Assembly (NCBI GenBank): GCA_026785985.1
Contig: JAJAYX010000431.1
Location: forward strand, 1 to 8,277
Direction: 5' to 3'
Length of the DNA stretch: 8,277 nt
DNA from: Rudanella sp.
GTDB lineage: Bacteria > Bacteroidota > Bacteroidia > Cytophagales > Spirosomataceae
Positions 1 to 6,894 of this stretch are shown piece after piece. The translations under genes were made by a program, and so were the position numbers. The notes under the pieces are model-generated. The model did no database searches. It had not been told where the DNA came from and was given only the letters and a program-made list of their open reading frames with translations. The stretch's first letter is position 1, and every line of letters begins with the position of its first letter.

Positions 1-375
1 AACCCACATACTGCCATTGTCAGCCAATATTGTTTTACAGGAATCAAAAATATTGACAAGCTTCTCGATAAATTGCTTAGGGTGCTCTTCAAGCCCTATT
101 TGTCCATCAACTCCGTAATCTCGTTGCCCATAGAAAGGAGGAGATGAAACAATGCAGTTTACCGTTATGCCCGCATTAGCCAACAATTTAAGCCCTTCAC
201 ATACATCCATATTCAAGATTATAGTTCGGCCATCATGAAAAAAAGATTTTTCCTTTATTAGAGCAGAATTGAAAATTTTCTCATTAAGAGTTTGTGGCTC
301 AAGAGCAATGTTGGCCTTTGTGTTAGGACGAGGCTTTACAACCGGCTCTTGTAGAATGCTGAACTGATAACTCAT
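1..375 (-). CDS. Site-specific DNA methyltransferase (N4-cytosine or N6-adenine type), N-terminal part, runs off the window
   Basis: Reading leftward from ATG at 375-373 there are 125 uninterrupted codons to the window edge, so the C-terminal part is missing. Residues 51-64 (core IILNMDVCEGL) look like the strand and helix that precede the catalytic motif in amino-methyltransferases. Residues 77-88 read SSPPFYGQRDYG, a motif IV of the (S/D/N)PP(Y/F/W) type, followed by GQIGLEEHP and a helix with FIEKLVNIF, then DNGSMWV at the edge. This order, with motif IV near the N-terminus, fits a beta-class enzyme that uses S-adenosylmethionine to methylate an exocyclic amino group. The SAM-binding FxGxG motif would lie outside the window. 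The gene is AT-rich compared with the ATP synthase genes. It lies 39 bases downstream of the XRE regulator and is probably co-regulated with it. Whether it belongs to a restriction-modification pair or is solitary cannot be seen here; C5-methyltransferase identity is excluded because no PCQ motif is present. Confidence 0.85.
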   Translation of the reverse strand, partial: MSYQFSILQEPVVKPRPNTKANIALEPQTLNEKIFNSALIKEKSFFHDGRTIILNMDVCEGLKLLANAGITVNCIVSSPPFYGQRDYGVDGQIGLEEHPKQFIEKLVNIFDSCKTILADNGSMWV

Positions 376-395
376 AATCTCTTACTGAATAAATG

Positions 396-405
396 TAATT
401 GGACA
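396..405. promoter_or_regulatory. Candidate operator copy in front of the methyltransferase gene
   Basis: The ten bases TAATTGGACA sit between the end of the XRE regulator gene and the methyltransferase start, 20 bases before its ATG. The same element (consensus TARTTGGMCA) occurs twice upstream of the regulator, at 779-788 and 819-828. Placement before both genes suggests a binding site for the regulator. This is an inference from position and repetition only. Confidence 0.35.
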
Positions 406-414
406 GTGAACGCT

Positions 415-762
415 TTAAAACTCCAATTCCCCCTGCTTCACATTCCTCGCCCGCAGGTATTTGATTTTTTCCTCGGCTACCCGCAATACGGCATCCGAAC
501 AGGCTTCGTCGGCCAAAAGGGCATAGGCTACCTGGTCAGAGAGAAACAGCACGAGTAACTCGCCCGCATCTTCATCAAAAATAGTAGCTAACTTCTCTAC
601 GTATTCGCGCTGGGGCTGACGGTGGCCGCGCTCTAATTTCGAGACAATACTCGTGTCTACGTCTAACAGAGCCGCCACTTTGCGGAGGGGCCATTGTCGG
701 GCCTCGCGCTGTTGCCGGAGCCAGTCGCCAAAGGTGCCGCGTTCCAAAATAACCTTGTCCAT
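415..762 (-). CDS. XRE-family helix-turn-helix transcriptional regulator
   Basis: This is a 115-residue soluble protein. Residues 11-68 form a Cro/C1-type HTH domain: FGDWLRQQREARQWPLRKVA leads into the helix-turn-helix core LRKVAALLDVDTSIVSKLERG (about 26-46), followed by a helix with REYVEKLATIF. Residues 70-105 are a hydrophobic then charged helical tail that probably mediates dimerisation. Genes of this shape commonly sit beside DNA methyltransferases in Bacteroidota, where they may work like the controller proteins of restriction-modification systems. That role fits here, because the methyltransferase starts 39 bases downstream in the same direction. The start at 762 is chosen because the HTH begins shortly after it and the upstream leader holds repeated candidate operators. 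There is no clear Shine-Dalgarno site. An alternative role as a general repressor cannot be excluded. Confidence 0.85.
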   Translation of the reverse strand: MDKVILERGTFGDWLRQQREARQWPLRKVAALLDVDTSIVSKLERGHRQPQREYVEKLATIFDEDAGELLVLFLSDQVAYALLADEACSDAVLRVAEEKIKYLRARNVKQGELEF

Positions 763-778
763 TTGCTTTGGATTGGTT

Positions 779-828
779 TAGTTGGACAAAACATGTCAAA
801 TAAAATGACACAAACAAATAGTTGGCCA
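779..828. promoter_or_regulatory. Leader of the XRE regulator with two direct repeats and an inverted repeat (candidate operator)
   Basis: TAGTTGGACA (779-788) and TAGTTGGCCA (819-828) repeat with a start-to-start spacing of exactly 40 bases. Inside the first copy begins an imperfect inverted repeat, TTGGACA (782-788) - 5 bases - TGTCAAA (794-800), with six of seven positions paired. The regulator starts at 762, so these sites lie 17-66 bases upstream of it, where a promoter and autoregulatory operator are expected. I could not place a convincing TAnnTTTG box here. Confidence 0.4.
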
Positions 829-917
829 AATAAATTAATCCAGACACCCAAAATCCACCATTTTCAGTCTCAAAACAGTAAATCAAAAACAGCATCTAAA
901 TTGAGAACACTCCAAAC

Positions 918-953
918 AAAAAGGGCCACGTCGCAATGACGTGGCCTTTTTTC
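918..953 (-). terminator. Rho-independent terminator of atpDC, probably bidirectional
   Basis: A perfect 9-bp GC-rich stem, GGCCACGTC (924-932) and GACGTGGCC (938-946), closes a five-base loop. It is flanked by an A tract at 918-922 and by six T at 947-952. Read leftward it follows atpC by about 30 bases and ends in CTTTTTG, as expected for the end of the atpDC transcript. Read rightward it also has a T run. It marks the boundary between the core ATP synthase genes and the methyltransferase/regulator pair. Confidence 0.88.
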
Positions 954-974
954 AACTATATAACTGGATTCAAA

Positions 975-1220
975 TCAGGCGACAACAGCCTCGGCCAGCA
1001 CCAGCACCCGGTTGCGGAGTACTTCGACCACGCCACCGTCTACTGTGAAAACCTGCTGACCCGTTGGCGTTTGAACCGTTACGGGGCCCTTGGCCAGCGT
1101 GCTGACTAAAGGCGCGTGGTCGTTCAATACCTGAAACTGTCCCTCAATACCCGGAAACGTAACAGACGATGCTTCGCCAGTGAAAACTTTCCGGTCGGGA
1201 GTGATGATTTCGAGTGTCAT
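975..1220 (-). CDS. atpC: F1Fo ATP synthase subunit epsilon, short form
   Basis: This is the epsilon subunit of the F1 sector, which joins gamma to the c-ring in the central stalk of the rotary ATP synthase on the cytoplasmic face of the inner membrane. The 81 residues cover the N-terminal beta-sandwich: LEIITPDRKVFTGEASSVTFPG at the start (residues 3-24), then GQFQVLNDHAPLVSTLAKGPV, and a final beta-hairpin rich in valine (GGVVEVLRNRVLVLAEA). The C-terminal two-helix domain of about 50 residues, which gives regulatory inhibition in E. coli-type epsilon (about 135-140 residues), is absent. This short form is, to my knowledge, usual in Bacteroidota and not a truncation, since the ORF ends cleanly and a terminator follows. 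It starts four bases after the atpD stop, so the two genes are translationally coupled in one operon. Confidence 0.95.
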   Translation of the reverse strand: MTLEIITPDRKVFTGEASSVTFPGIEGQFQVLNDHAPLVSTLAKGPVTVQTPTGQQVFTVDGGVVEVLRNRVLVLAEAVVA

Positions 1221-1224
1221 AATT

Positions 1225-2889
<1,665 letters not shown>

Positions 2890-2919
2890 TTATTAAAGAA
2901 CAATTCGGCTGATATGCGA

Positions 2920-2946
2920 TTTTGTACAAAAAGAAGTTGACTCAAC
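2920..2946. promoter_or_regulatory. Two adjacent palindromes directly before malQ
   Basis: TTTTGTACAAAA (2920-2931) is a perfect 12-bp palindrome. Four bases later GTTGA-C-TCAAC (2936-2946) is a perfect 5+1+5 inverted repeat that ends three bases before the malQ ATG. They may be an operator for a sugar-responsive repressor, or the second may hide the translation start. I see no clear TAnnTTTG promoter for malQ in this spacer. Confidence 0.35.
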
Positions 2947-2949
2947 GCT

Positions 2950-4470
2950 ATGCTCCAACAACGCTCCAGCGGCTTACTGCTGCATATTACATCCTTACCC
3001 TCACCCCACGGTTTAGGTGATTTAGGTTCAGAGGCTTACCGATTCGTTGATTTTCTGGCCGATTCGGGGCAGACCTACTGGCAAATTCTACCCATCACCC
3101 CCGTTGACCCCGGTGCGGGATTCTCACCCTACAGCAGCCCCTCGGCCTTTGCAGGGAATGTGTTACTGATTAGCCTGGAGAAACTCGCTGAACAAGGATT
3201 TCTATCGGCTGAAGAAGTTGAAGCAGCCGCCCTGCCCCTGAGCAACCGAACTAATTTGTGGGTAGCCTACGAACGAAAAATGCCGTTGCTTCGGCAAGCA
3301 GCACAAACTTTCCAACTGAATGCCACCACTACCCAACGAGTTGATTATGAACTATTTTGCCAGGAAGAGAGCCATTGGCTAAACGACTACGCGCTGTTCA
3401 CGACCCTACAGCAGGACACCGGCGAGTACTGGTGGGTACGCTGGCCTCCCGACCTCGTCCGGCGCGACCCCCAGGCCCTGGCCCGCGAAATCGACCGCCT
3501 GAGTGATGCGATGGAGACCATCAAGATCTTACAATTTCTGTTCGATCAGCAGTGGAAGGAACTGGTTGATTACTGTTTCTCGAAACGGGTTCACCTCATC
3601 GGCGACATCCCGATTTATGTGCAGCACAACAGCCCGGATGTGTGGGCGTTTCAGGAAATTTTCAAATTAAACGAACACGGAATGCCGACTTTCGTGGCGG
3701 GTGCCCCCCCGGATTATTTCAGTGCTGAGGGGCAACGCTGGGGCAACCCCGTGTATGACTGGCCCAAACACGAGGAAACGGGGTTTCAGTGGTGGATTCG
3801 GCGGTTGCGGCATCAGATGAAACTCTACAGCCTCACCCGGCTCGACCATTTTCTGGGGTTTGCGGTCTATTGGGAGATTCCGGCAAGCGAACCCACGGCG
3901 AAGGTGGGCGAATGGGTACAGGCCCCTATTGACGCATTCTTAGATGCCATGTACCGGCAATTTGACACGCTCCCGATCATTGCCGAAGACCTCGGTGCCA
4001 GAACGCCCGATGTACAGCCCCACCTCCGACACTTCCAGATTCCGGGAATGCGCCTGTTGCAGTTTGGCTTTGGCGAAGACGTAGCCACTTCATCGCATAT
4101 TCCTCATAATCATATTATTAACTGCGTGGTTTATACCGGAACACACGACAATCCAACCACGGCGGGTTGGTGGATGGGAACCGATCAGGTGTCGCGCAAC
4201 AATGTGGAAGCCTACCTCGGCGTGGAAGTTACCACCACTAATGTAACGGCCCACCTTAGTAGGCTGACCATGCAGTCGGTGGCGCGACTGGCTATTTTGC
4301 CCTTGCAGGATGCCCTGAACCTCGACGAGTCGCACCGGATGAACACGCCGGGCGAAGCGTCGCCGGGCGGAGCCGGCAGTAACTGGTCGTGGCGGTATTT
4401 ACCCGACCAGTTGACCGACGAAGTAGCCACCCGGCTGTTGGCCATTACGAAAATGACGGGGCGGATTTAA
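2950..4470 (+). CDS. malQ: 4-alpha-glucanotransferase (amylomaltase, GH77)
   Basis: This cytoplasmic enzyme transfers alpha-1,4-glucan segments between malto-oligosaccharides during maltodextrin or glycogen use. Its 506 residues match the compact GH77 form without the extra N-terminal domains of the long type. The family motifs occur in order: SSGLLLHITSLPSPHGLGDLG (6-26), QTYWQILP (41-48), PYSSPSAFAGN (60-70), LIGDIPIYV (216-224), GAPPDYFSAEGQRWGNPVYDW (251-271), RLDHF with the nucleophile Asp299, IIAEDLG with the acid/base Glu346, and THDNPTTAGWW with the stabilising Asp400. All three catalytic carboxylates are present. The conserved NWSWR near the C-terminus is preceded by a loop about five residues longer than usual, matching a 15-base imperfect tandem repeat. 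The gene is divergent from atpD and convergent with the SPFH gene, sharing stop codon bases with it. No maltose transporter or amylase lies next to it in the window. Confidence 0.96.
   Translation: MLQQRSSGLLLHITSLPSPHGLGDLGSEAYRFVDFLADSGQTYWQILPITPVDPGAGFSPYSSPSAFAGNVLLISLEKLAEQGFLSAEEVEAAALPLSNRTNLWVAYERKMPLLRQAAQTFQLNATTTQRVDYELFCQEESHWLNDYALFTTLQQDTGEYWWVRWPPDLVRRDPQALAREIDRLSDAMETIKILQFLFDQQWKELVDYCFSKRVHLIGDIPIYVQHNSPDVWAFQEIFKLNEHGMPTFVAGAPPDYFSAEGQRWGNPVYDWPKHEETGFQWWIRRLRHQMKLYSLTRLDHFLGFAVYWEIPASEPTAKVGEWVQAPIDAFLDAMYRQFDTLPIIAEDLGARTPDVQPHLRHFQIPGMRLLQFGFGEDVATSSHIPHNHIINCVVYTGTHDNPTTAGWWMGTDQVSRNNVEAYLGVEVTTTNVTAHLSRLTMQSVARLAILPLQDALNLDESHRMNTPGEASPGGAGSNWSWRYLPDQLTDEVATRLLAITKMTGRI
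4346..4375 (+). repeat. Imperfect 15-base tandem repeat inside malQ
   Basis: Two 15-base units (4346-4360 and 4361-4375) both start with CGCCGGGCG and agree at 12 of 15 positions. They encode two five-residue units, TPGEA-like and SPGGA-like, and lengthen the loop between NTPG and NWSWR without disturbing the frame. The pattern suggests a past in-frame slippage or duplication. Confidence 0.55.
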
Positions 4471-5387
4471 GTCGTTGTTTTCATCTTCTCCACGGCCAAT
4501 AACTGCCGCATGGTCTTCTCCATGCCTTCGGTGGAGCCATCGAGAAAGATGACGTTGCCCTGGCCATTCTCAGCGAAATGCTTGATGGCTTCTGTCCAGA
4601 TCGAGAACAGAATCAGCGAGGCATCCAACTCGGCGGCTGTCATCACCTTGGCCGACTCAGCCATACCCTTAGCCACTTCTTCGCGGAAAAGGGCCACCCC
4701 CTGACCGCGCAGTTGGGCGGCTGTTTTTTCGGCTTCGGCAGAGATTTTGATGAAGTTACCCTCGGCTTCGGCAGCTTTGGTTTTCGTGATCAACAGGGCT
4801 TGTCCTTCGTTCTCAGCCGCTGCTTTCAGATTAGACGAAGCCACCACCTGCGCCATCGAGCGCATGATGACTTCATCAAAAGCAATGTCGTTCAGTTGCA
4901 GGTCGGTGAGGTGGTAGCCCCAGGTTTCGAGCAGGACATCTAACTGAGACTTAACGTGTTCGATGATTTCAGATCGGAGTGCGAGAATTTCGGACTGGCG
5001 TTTGGTGGCCACAAAACTCCGAATAGACCCTTCGATAGTACGAATCAAAGCTTGCATAAACGAGGCTTCGTCGATGAACTTGAAGGCCACGTTCTTGATG
5101 GTTTCTTCGCCCTGATTCAACACCGAATACACCAGCATAGCCTTGAAATTGACGTTAGCCTGATCGGCAGTGATGGCCTGAAACGCCAGTTCGGCGGAGC
5201 GGTTCTGGATGGAAATGCGCCGGTAGATAAGCTCAATAAAGGGAACTCTGAAGTTCAGGCCCGGTGTCATGACGCGGGTATATTTCCCGAAGATAGTAAC
5301 AACAGCAACAGTACCCTGTTGCACAACGGCAATGGAGAAGTAGACCAGAATGGCTCCCAGAAAGAGAATAGTCAGAAAAAACGGCAT
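4467..5387 (-). CDS. SPFH/band-7 domain membrane protein
   Basis: This is a 306-residue member of the stomatin/prohibitin/flotillin/HflK-C superfamily. Residues 3-23 form one N-terminal hydrophobic segment, which would anchor the protein in the inner membrane. Residues 22-190 form the SPFH domain, recognisable by QQGTVAVVTIFGKYTRVMTPG, followed by VPFIELIYRRISIQNRS and by AITADQANVNFKAMLVYSV. Residues 175-245 are rich in Ala, Glu and Lys and should form the coiled coil through which these proteins assemble into rings or cages. Related proteins organise membrane domains or control the FtsH protease, and this one resembles the eukaryotic hypersensitive-induced-reaction type. No NfeD-like protease gene, a frequent partner, lies beside it. 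Its stop codon overlaps that of malQ on the other strand by two bases, with no terminator between them. The specific role is unknown. Confidence 0.9.
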   Translation of the reverse strand: MPFFLTILFLGAILVYFSIAVVQQGTVAVVTIFGKYTRVMTPGLNFRVPFIELIYRRISIQNRSAELAFQAITADQANVNFKAMLVYSVLNQGEETIKNVAFKFIDEASFMQALIRTIEGSIRSFVATKRQSEILALRSEIIEHVKSQLDVLLETWGYHLTDLQLNDIAFDEVIMRSMAQVVASSNLKAAAENEGQALLITKTKAAEAEGNFIKISAEAEKTAAQLRGQGVALFREEVAKGMAESAKVMTAAELDASLILFSIWTEAIKHFAENGQGNVIFLDGSTEGMEKTMRQLLAVEKMKTTT

Positions 5388-5428
5388 AATAGAGGTGGTT
5401 AAGGATGGTACGGGGGCAAGGTACGGAA

Positions 5429-5459
5429 TTTTGGTTGAATGAAATTTGAAGTAGCTTTG
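5429..5459 (+). promoter_or_regulatory. Promoter of the RES-Xre toxin-antitoxin operon
   Basis: TAGCTTTG at 5452-5459 matches the Bacteroidota -7 consensus TAnnTTTG, and TTTG at 5430-5433 (within TTTTGG) fits the -33 element, with 18 bases between. The start of transcription would fall near 5465, leaving a leader of about 18 bases before the antitoxin ATG at 5483. This placement supports the short antitoxin start. Confidence 0.65.
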
Positions 5460-5482
5460 TTGGATACATAAAAACAGGTAGT

Positions 5483-5713
5483 ATGGAGCCGAGTGTTTCT
5501 TCTCGCCGACGAATTTCCAATCAGCACGTATTAATTTACGAACTATACCGGCATGGCGAAACCGTGTTTGATGGGATCGGCAACTTTAGAGCATGGCTTG
5601 AGCGTTCTAATGCCGCTTTATCGGGTAAGCGACCCCTTGACCTCCTCACATCAGCACGGGGTTTTAAAGAAGTTGACGATTTGCTGACCCGCATCGAGTT
5701 TGGTGTTTACTGA
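5483..5713 (+). CDS. Short Xre/MbcA/ParS-type antitoxin of a RES-Xre system
   Basis: This 76-residue protein matches only the C-terminal toxin-binding part (formerly DUF2384) of Xre/MbcA/ParS antitoxins: FRAWLERSNAALSGKRPLDLL (35-55), GFKEVDDLLTRIEFGVY (60-76). Such antitoxins wrap the RES toxin and block its active site. Most relatives are roughly 110-160 residues because an HTH domain precedes this part. Here it is missing: the reading frame upstream is closed by TGA at 5447-5449, there is no ATG between that stop and 5483, and the promoter lies in this gap. The toxin gene starts two bases after the stop, the usual antitoxin-first order. Without a DNA-binding domain it may not repress its own promoter, unless the basic N-terminus (SSRRRIS) or the complex does so. 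The identification itself is firm; the regulatory consequence is inferred. Confidence 0.88.
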   Translation: MEPSVSSRRRISNQHVLIYELYRHGETVFDGIGNFRAWLERSNAALSGKRPLDLLTSARGFKEVDDLLTRIEFGVY

Positions 5714-5715
5714 CA

Positions 5716-6177
5716 ATGCGACTCAATCGCCTGGCGAAAACGGCCCGTGCTAATGACCTGACGGGTGAAGGTGCGAAACGAGCGGGTAGGCGATGGAATT
5801 ACGCCGGCACTCCAATCATTTATACGGCTCAAAACGGACCATTAGCTGTTTTGGGGGTCTTGCAATACATTGAGGTAACGGATGTGCATAAGTTTTCTGT
5901 ATTGATTATCAATGTACCTGATGACGCACTGATAAAGCGTATCGACAGAGATAACTTACCCGATAATTGGCAACAGTTTCCGTACCCAAAAAAGACTAAA
6001 GCCATTGGTCGTTTATGGATAGAAAGAGTTACCGCGCTCTTGTTAGAAGTTCCTTCGGCAGTTTACCCCGATGAGTCCAATTGGCTAATCAATCCCGAAC
6101 ATTCAATGGCAAGCACTATTCAAATTGTAGCGGTTAAGCCGTTTGTTTTCAATGATCGGCTTTTTCGCCGGGGTTGA
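5716..6177 (+). CDS. RES-domain toxin, probable NAD+-degrading type, with a substituted catalytic residue
   Basis: RES toxins stop growth by breaking down NAD+; relatives include MbcT. The 153 residues cover the whole domain: DLTGEGAKRAGRRWNYAGTP (14-33), IIYTAQNGPLAVLGVLQYIE (34-53), and VPSAVYPDESNWLINPEH (112-129) with the conserved Ser114 and the NPxH at 126-129. Arg26 and Tyr36 correspond to active-site residues of the family. The helix after Tyr36 normally carries an essential Glu in the pattern LAxLExL, but here the codon at 5854-5856 is GGG, giving Gly47. Spacing from Arg26 and Tyr36 agrees with the family Arg/Tyr/Glu set as I remember it (31/41/52 in the Pseudomonas putida protein). 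The toxin may therefore be weakened or inactive, or a single A-to-G change may have disarmed it recently. It forms an operon with the preceding antitoxin. No terminator is evident after it. Confidence 0.88.
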   Translation: MRLNRLAKTARANDLTGEGAKRAGRRWNYAGTPIIYTAQNGPLAVLGVLQYIEVTDVHKFSVLIINVPDDALIKRIDRDNLPDNWQQFPYPKKTKAIGRLWIERVTALLLEVPSAVYPDESNWLINPEHSMASTIQIVAVKPFVFNDRLFRRG

Positions 6178-6227
6178 TTGATGATTGTTTGAAAGAAGCT
6201 ATAACCCTATTGTCGATTAATAATTAG

Positions 6228-6399
6228 CATATAGTTACTTATGATCGCATTCCCTTTTACGAGGATCACCGCGAACCACGGTCCGACGCTTCGGTTTGAT
6301 CGGCTGATTCTGGCGACTGCTTTAGCCGAAGGAATTCCGGTGATTTCAGCAGATGAAAAATTCGCCCGATACCGGGACATTGTGGAGGTTATCTGGTGA
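6228..6399 (+). pseudogene. Frameshifted C-terminal remnant of a PIN-domain (VapC-like) toxin
   Basis: Two pieces of a VapC-type PIN ribonuclease lie in different frames. Piece one (6228-6278) reads HIVTYDRIPFYEDHREP, and piece two (6295-6399) reads FDRLILATALAEGIPVISADEKF and ends in VEVIW and a stop. Together they match the well-known C-terminal half, where the joined text would be HREPFDRLILATAL, close to the family HRDPFDRLLIA. Between them 16 extra bases (6279-6294) shift the frame, and they contain the small inverted repeat CCGA-CGCT-TCGG. The N-terminal half with the first catalytic Asp is absent: the frame is closed by TAG at 6225-6227, and the 50 bases before it show nothing recognisable. 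No VapB-type antitoxin is visible. An ATG at 6241 in the second frame could give a 52-residue peptide, but it would not be an active PIN enzyme. Confidence 0.8.
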
Positions 6400-6418
6400 A
6401 CTGCCCCGGACAAAAACA

Positions 6419-6457
6419 GGTGTTTCCGTGTTTCTCTAAAACACTCAACAAAACACC
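6419..6457 (+). promoter_or_regulatory. Nested inverted repeat in the vsr leader (candidate operator or RNA hairpin)
   Basis: GGTGTTT (6419-6425) pairs with AAACACC (6451-6457), and inside it GTGTTT (6428-6433) pairs with AAACAC (6439-6444) around a five-base loop. The element thus holds four copies of the same hexamer in a palindromic array and ends five bases before the vsr ATG at 6463. As RNA it would form an interrupted stem that could hide the translation start. As DNA it could bind a regulator. There is no T run, so it is not a normal terminator. Confidence 0.55.
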
Positions 6458-6462
6458 CCTTT

Positions 6463-6891
6463 ATGGCCGACGTACACACACCCGCTCAACGAAGCTTTAA
6501 CATGAGCCGTGTCCGCAGTAAGGACACCAAACCCGAACTGATCGTCCGCAAGTTTCTGTACGCCCACGGATTCCGCTACAAACTCCACGACAAAGCCCTC
6601 CCCGGCAAGCCCGACGTAGTGTTGCCGAAATACAAAACCATTATTTTCGTGCATGGCTGCTTTTTTCACGGCCACGACAATTGCCGCTACTTCGTTGTGC
6701 CTAAGACCCGAACGGAATGGTGGCTCGACAAGATCAACAGCAACAAAAAACGTGATGCCGAAAATGAAGCCGAACTTGTCGCTAACGGTTGGAAAATAAT
6801 CACCATCTTTGAGTGCGCTTTGAAGCCTAAAAATCGGGAAGAGACATTGCGAAAATTATTGATAGCGAACCAGTTAACCTACCGTATTTGA
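6463..6891 (+). CDS. vsr: Very short patch repair endonuclease (Vsr family)
   Basis: Vsr enzymes nick DNA beside T:G mismatches that arise when 5-methylcytosine deaminates, and they usually accompany C5-methyltransferases. Length (142) and residue numbering run almost in step with E. coli Vsr. Visible are NMSRVRSKDTKPE (13-25) with Met14 and Glu25, LPGKPDVVLP (46-55) with the metal-binding Asp51, FVHGCFFHGH (62-71) with His64 and His69, and the set Cys66, His71, Cys74 and Cys118 that matches the zinc site. The intercalating Phe67-Trp68 of the E. coli enzyme is Phe67-Phe68 here. TRTEWWLDKINSNKKRD (82-98) and GWKIITIFECAL (109-120) complete the family pattern. The enzyme looks intact. It begins a three-gene run with the HNH gene (three-base gap). 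No C5-methyltransferase is in the window, so its mismatch source is not explained here; it may instead act as a restriction nuclease. Confidence 0.95.
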   Translation: MADVHTPAQRSFNMSRVRSKDTKPELIVRKFLYAHGFRYKLHDKALPGKPDVVLPKYKTIIFVHGCFFHGHDNCRYFVVPKTRTEWWLDKINSNKKRDAENEAELVANGWKIITIFECALKPKNREETLRKLLIANQLTYRI

Positions 6892-6894
6892 GCA

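Noticed and set aside
575..939. Open frames in the spacer and over the XRE regulator gene
   Set aside because: They cross the terminator or read antisense to, or in another frame of, the HTH gene, and their translations are low-complexity Asn/Lys/Thr-rich or show no motif.
4510..5402. Plus-strand open frames of 64-148 codons across the SPFH gene
   Set aside because: They are antisense shadows with no known motif and composition driven by the real gene.
6241..6399. A programmed ribosomal frameshift in the PIN gene
   Set aside because: The frames are separated by 16 extra bases rather than overlapping at a slippery site, and the N-terminal half is missing, so decay is the simpler reading.
6207..6675. 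Two minus-strand open frames around the PIN remnant and the start of vsr
   Set aside because: The plus strand carries recognisable PIN and Vsr protein sequence here; the minus frames show no motif.
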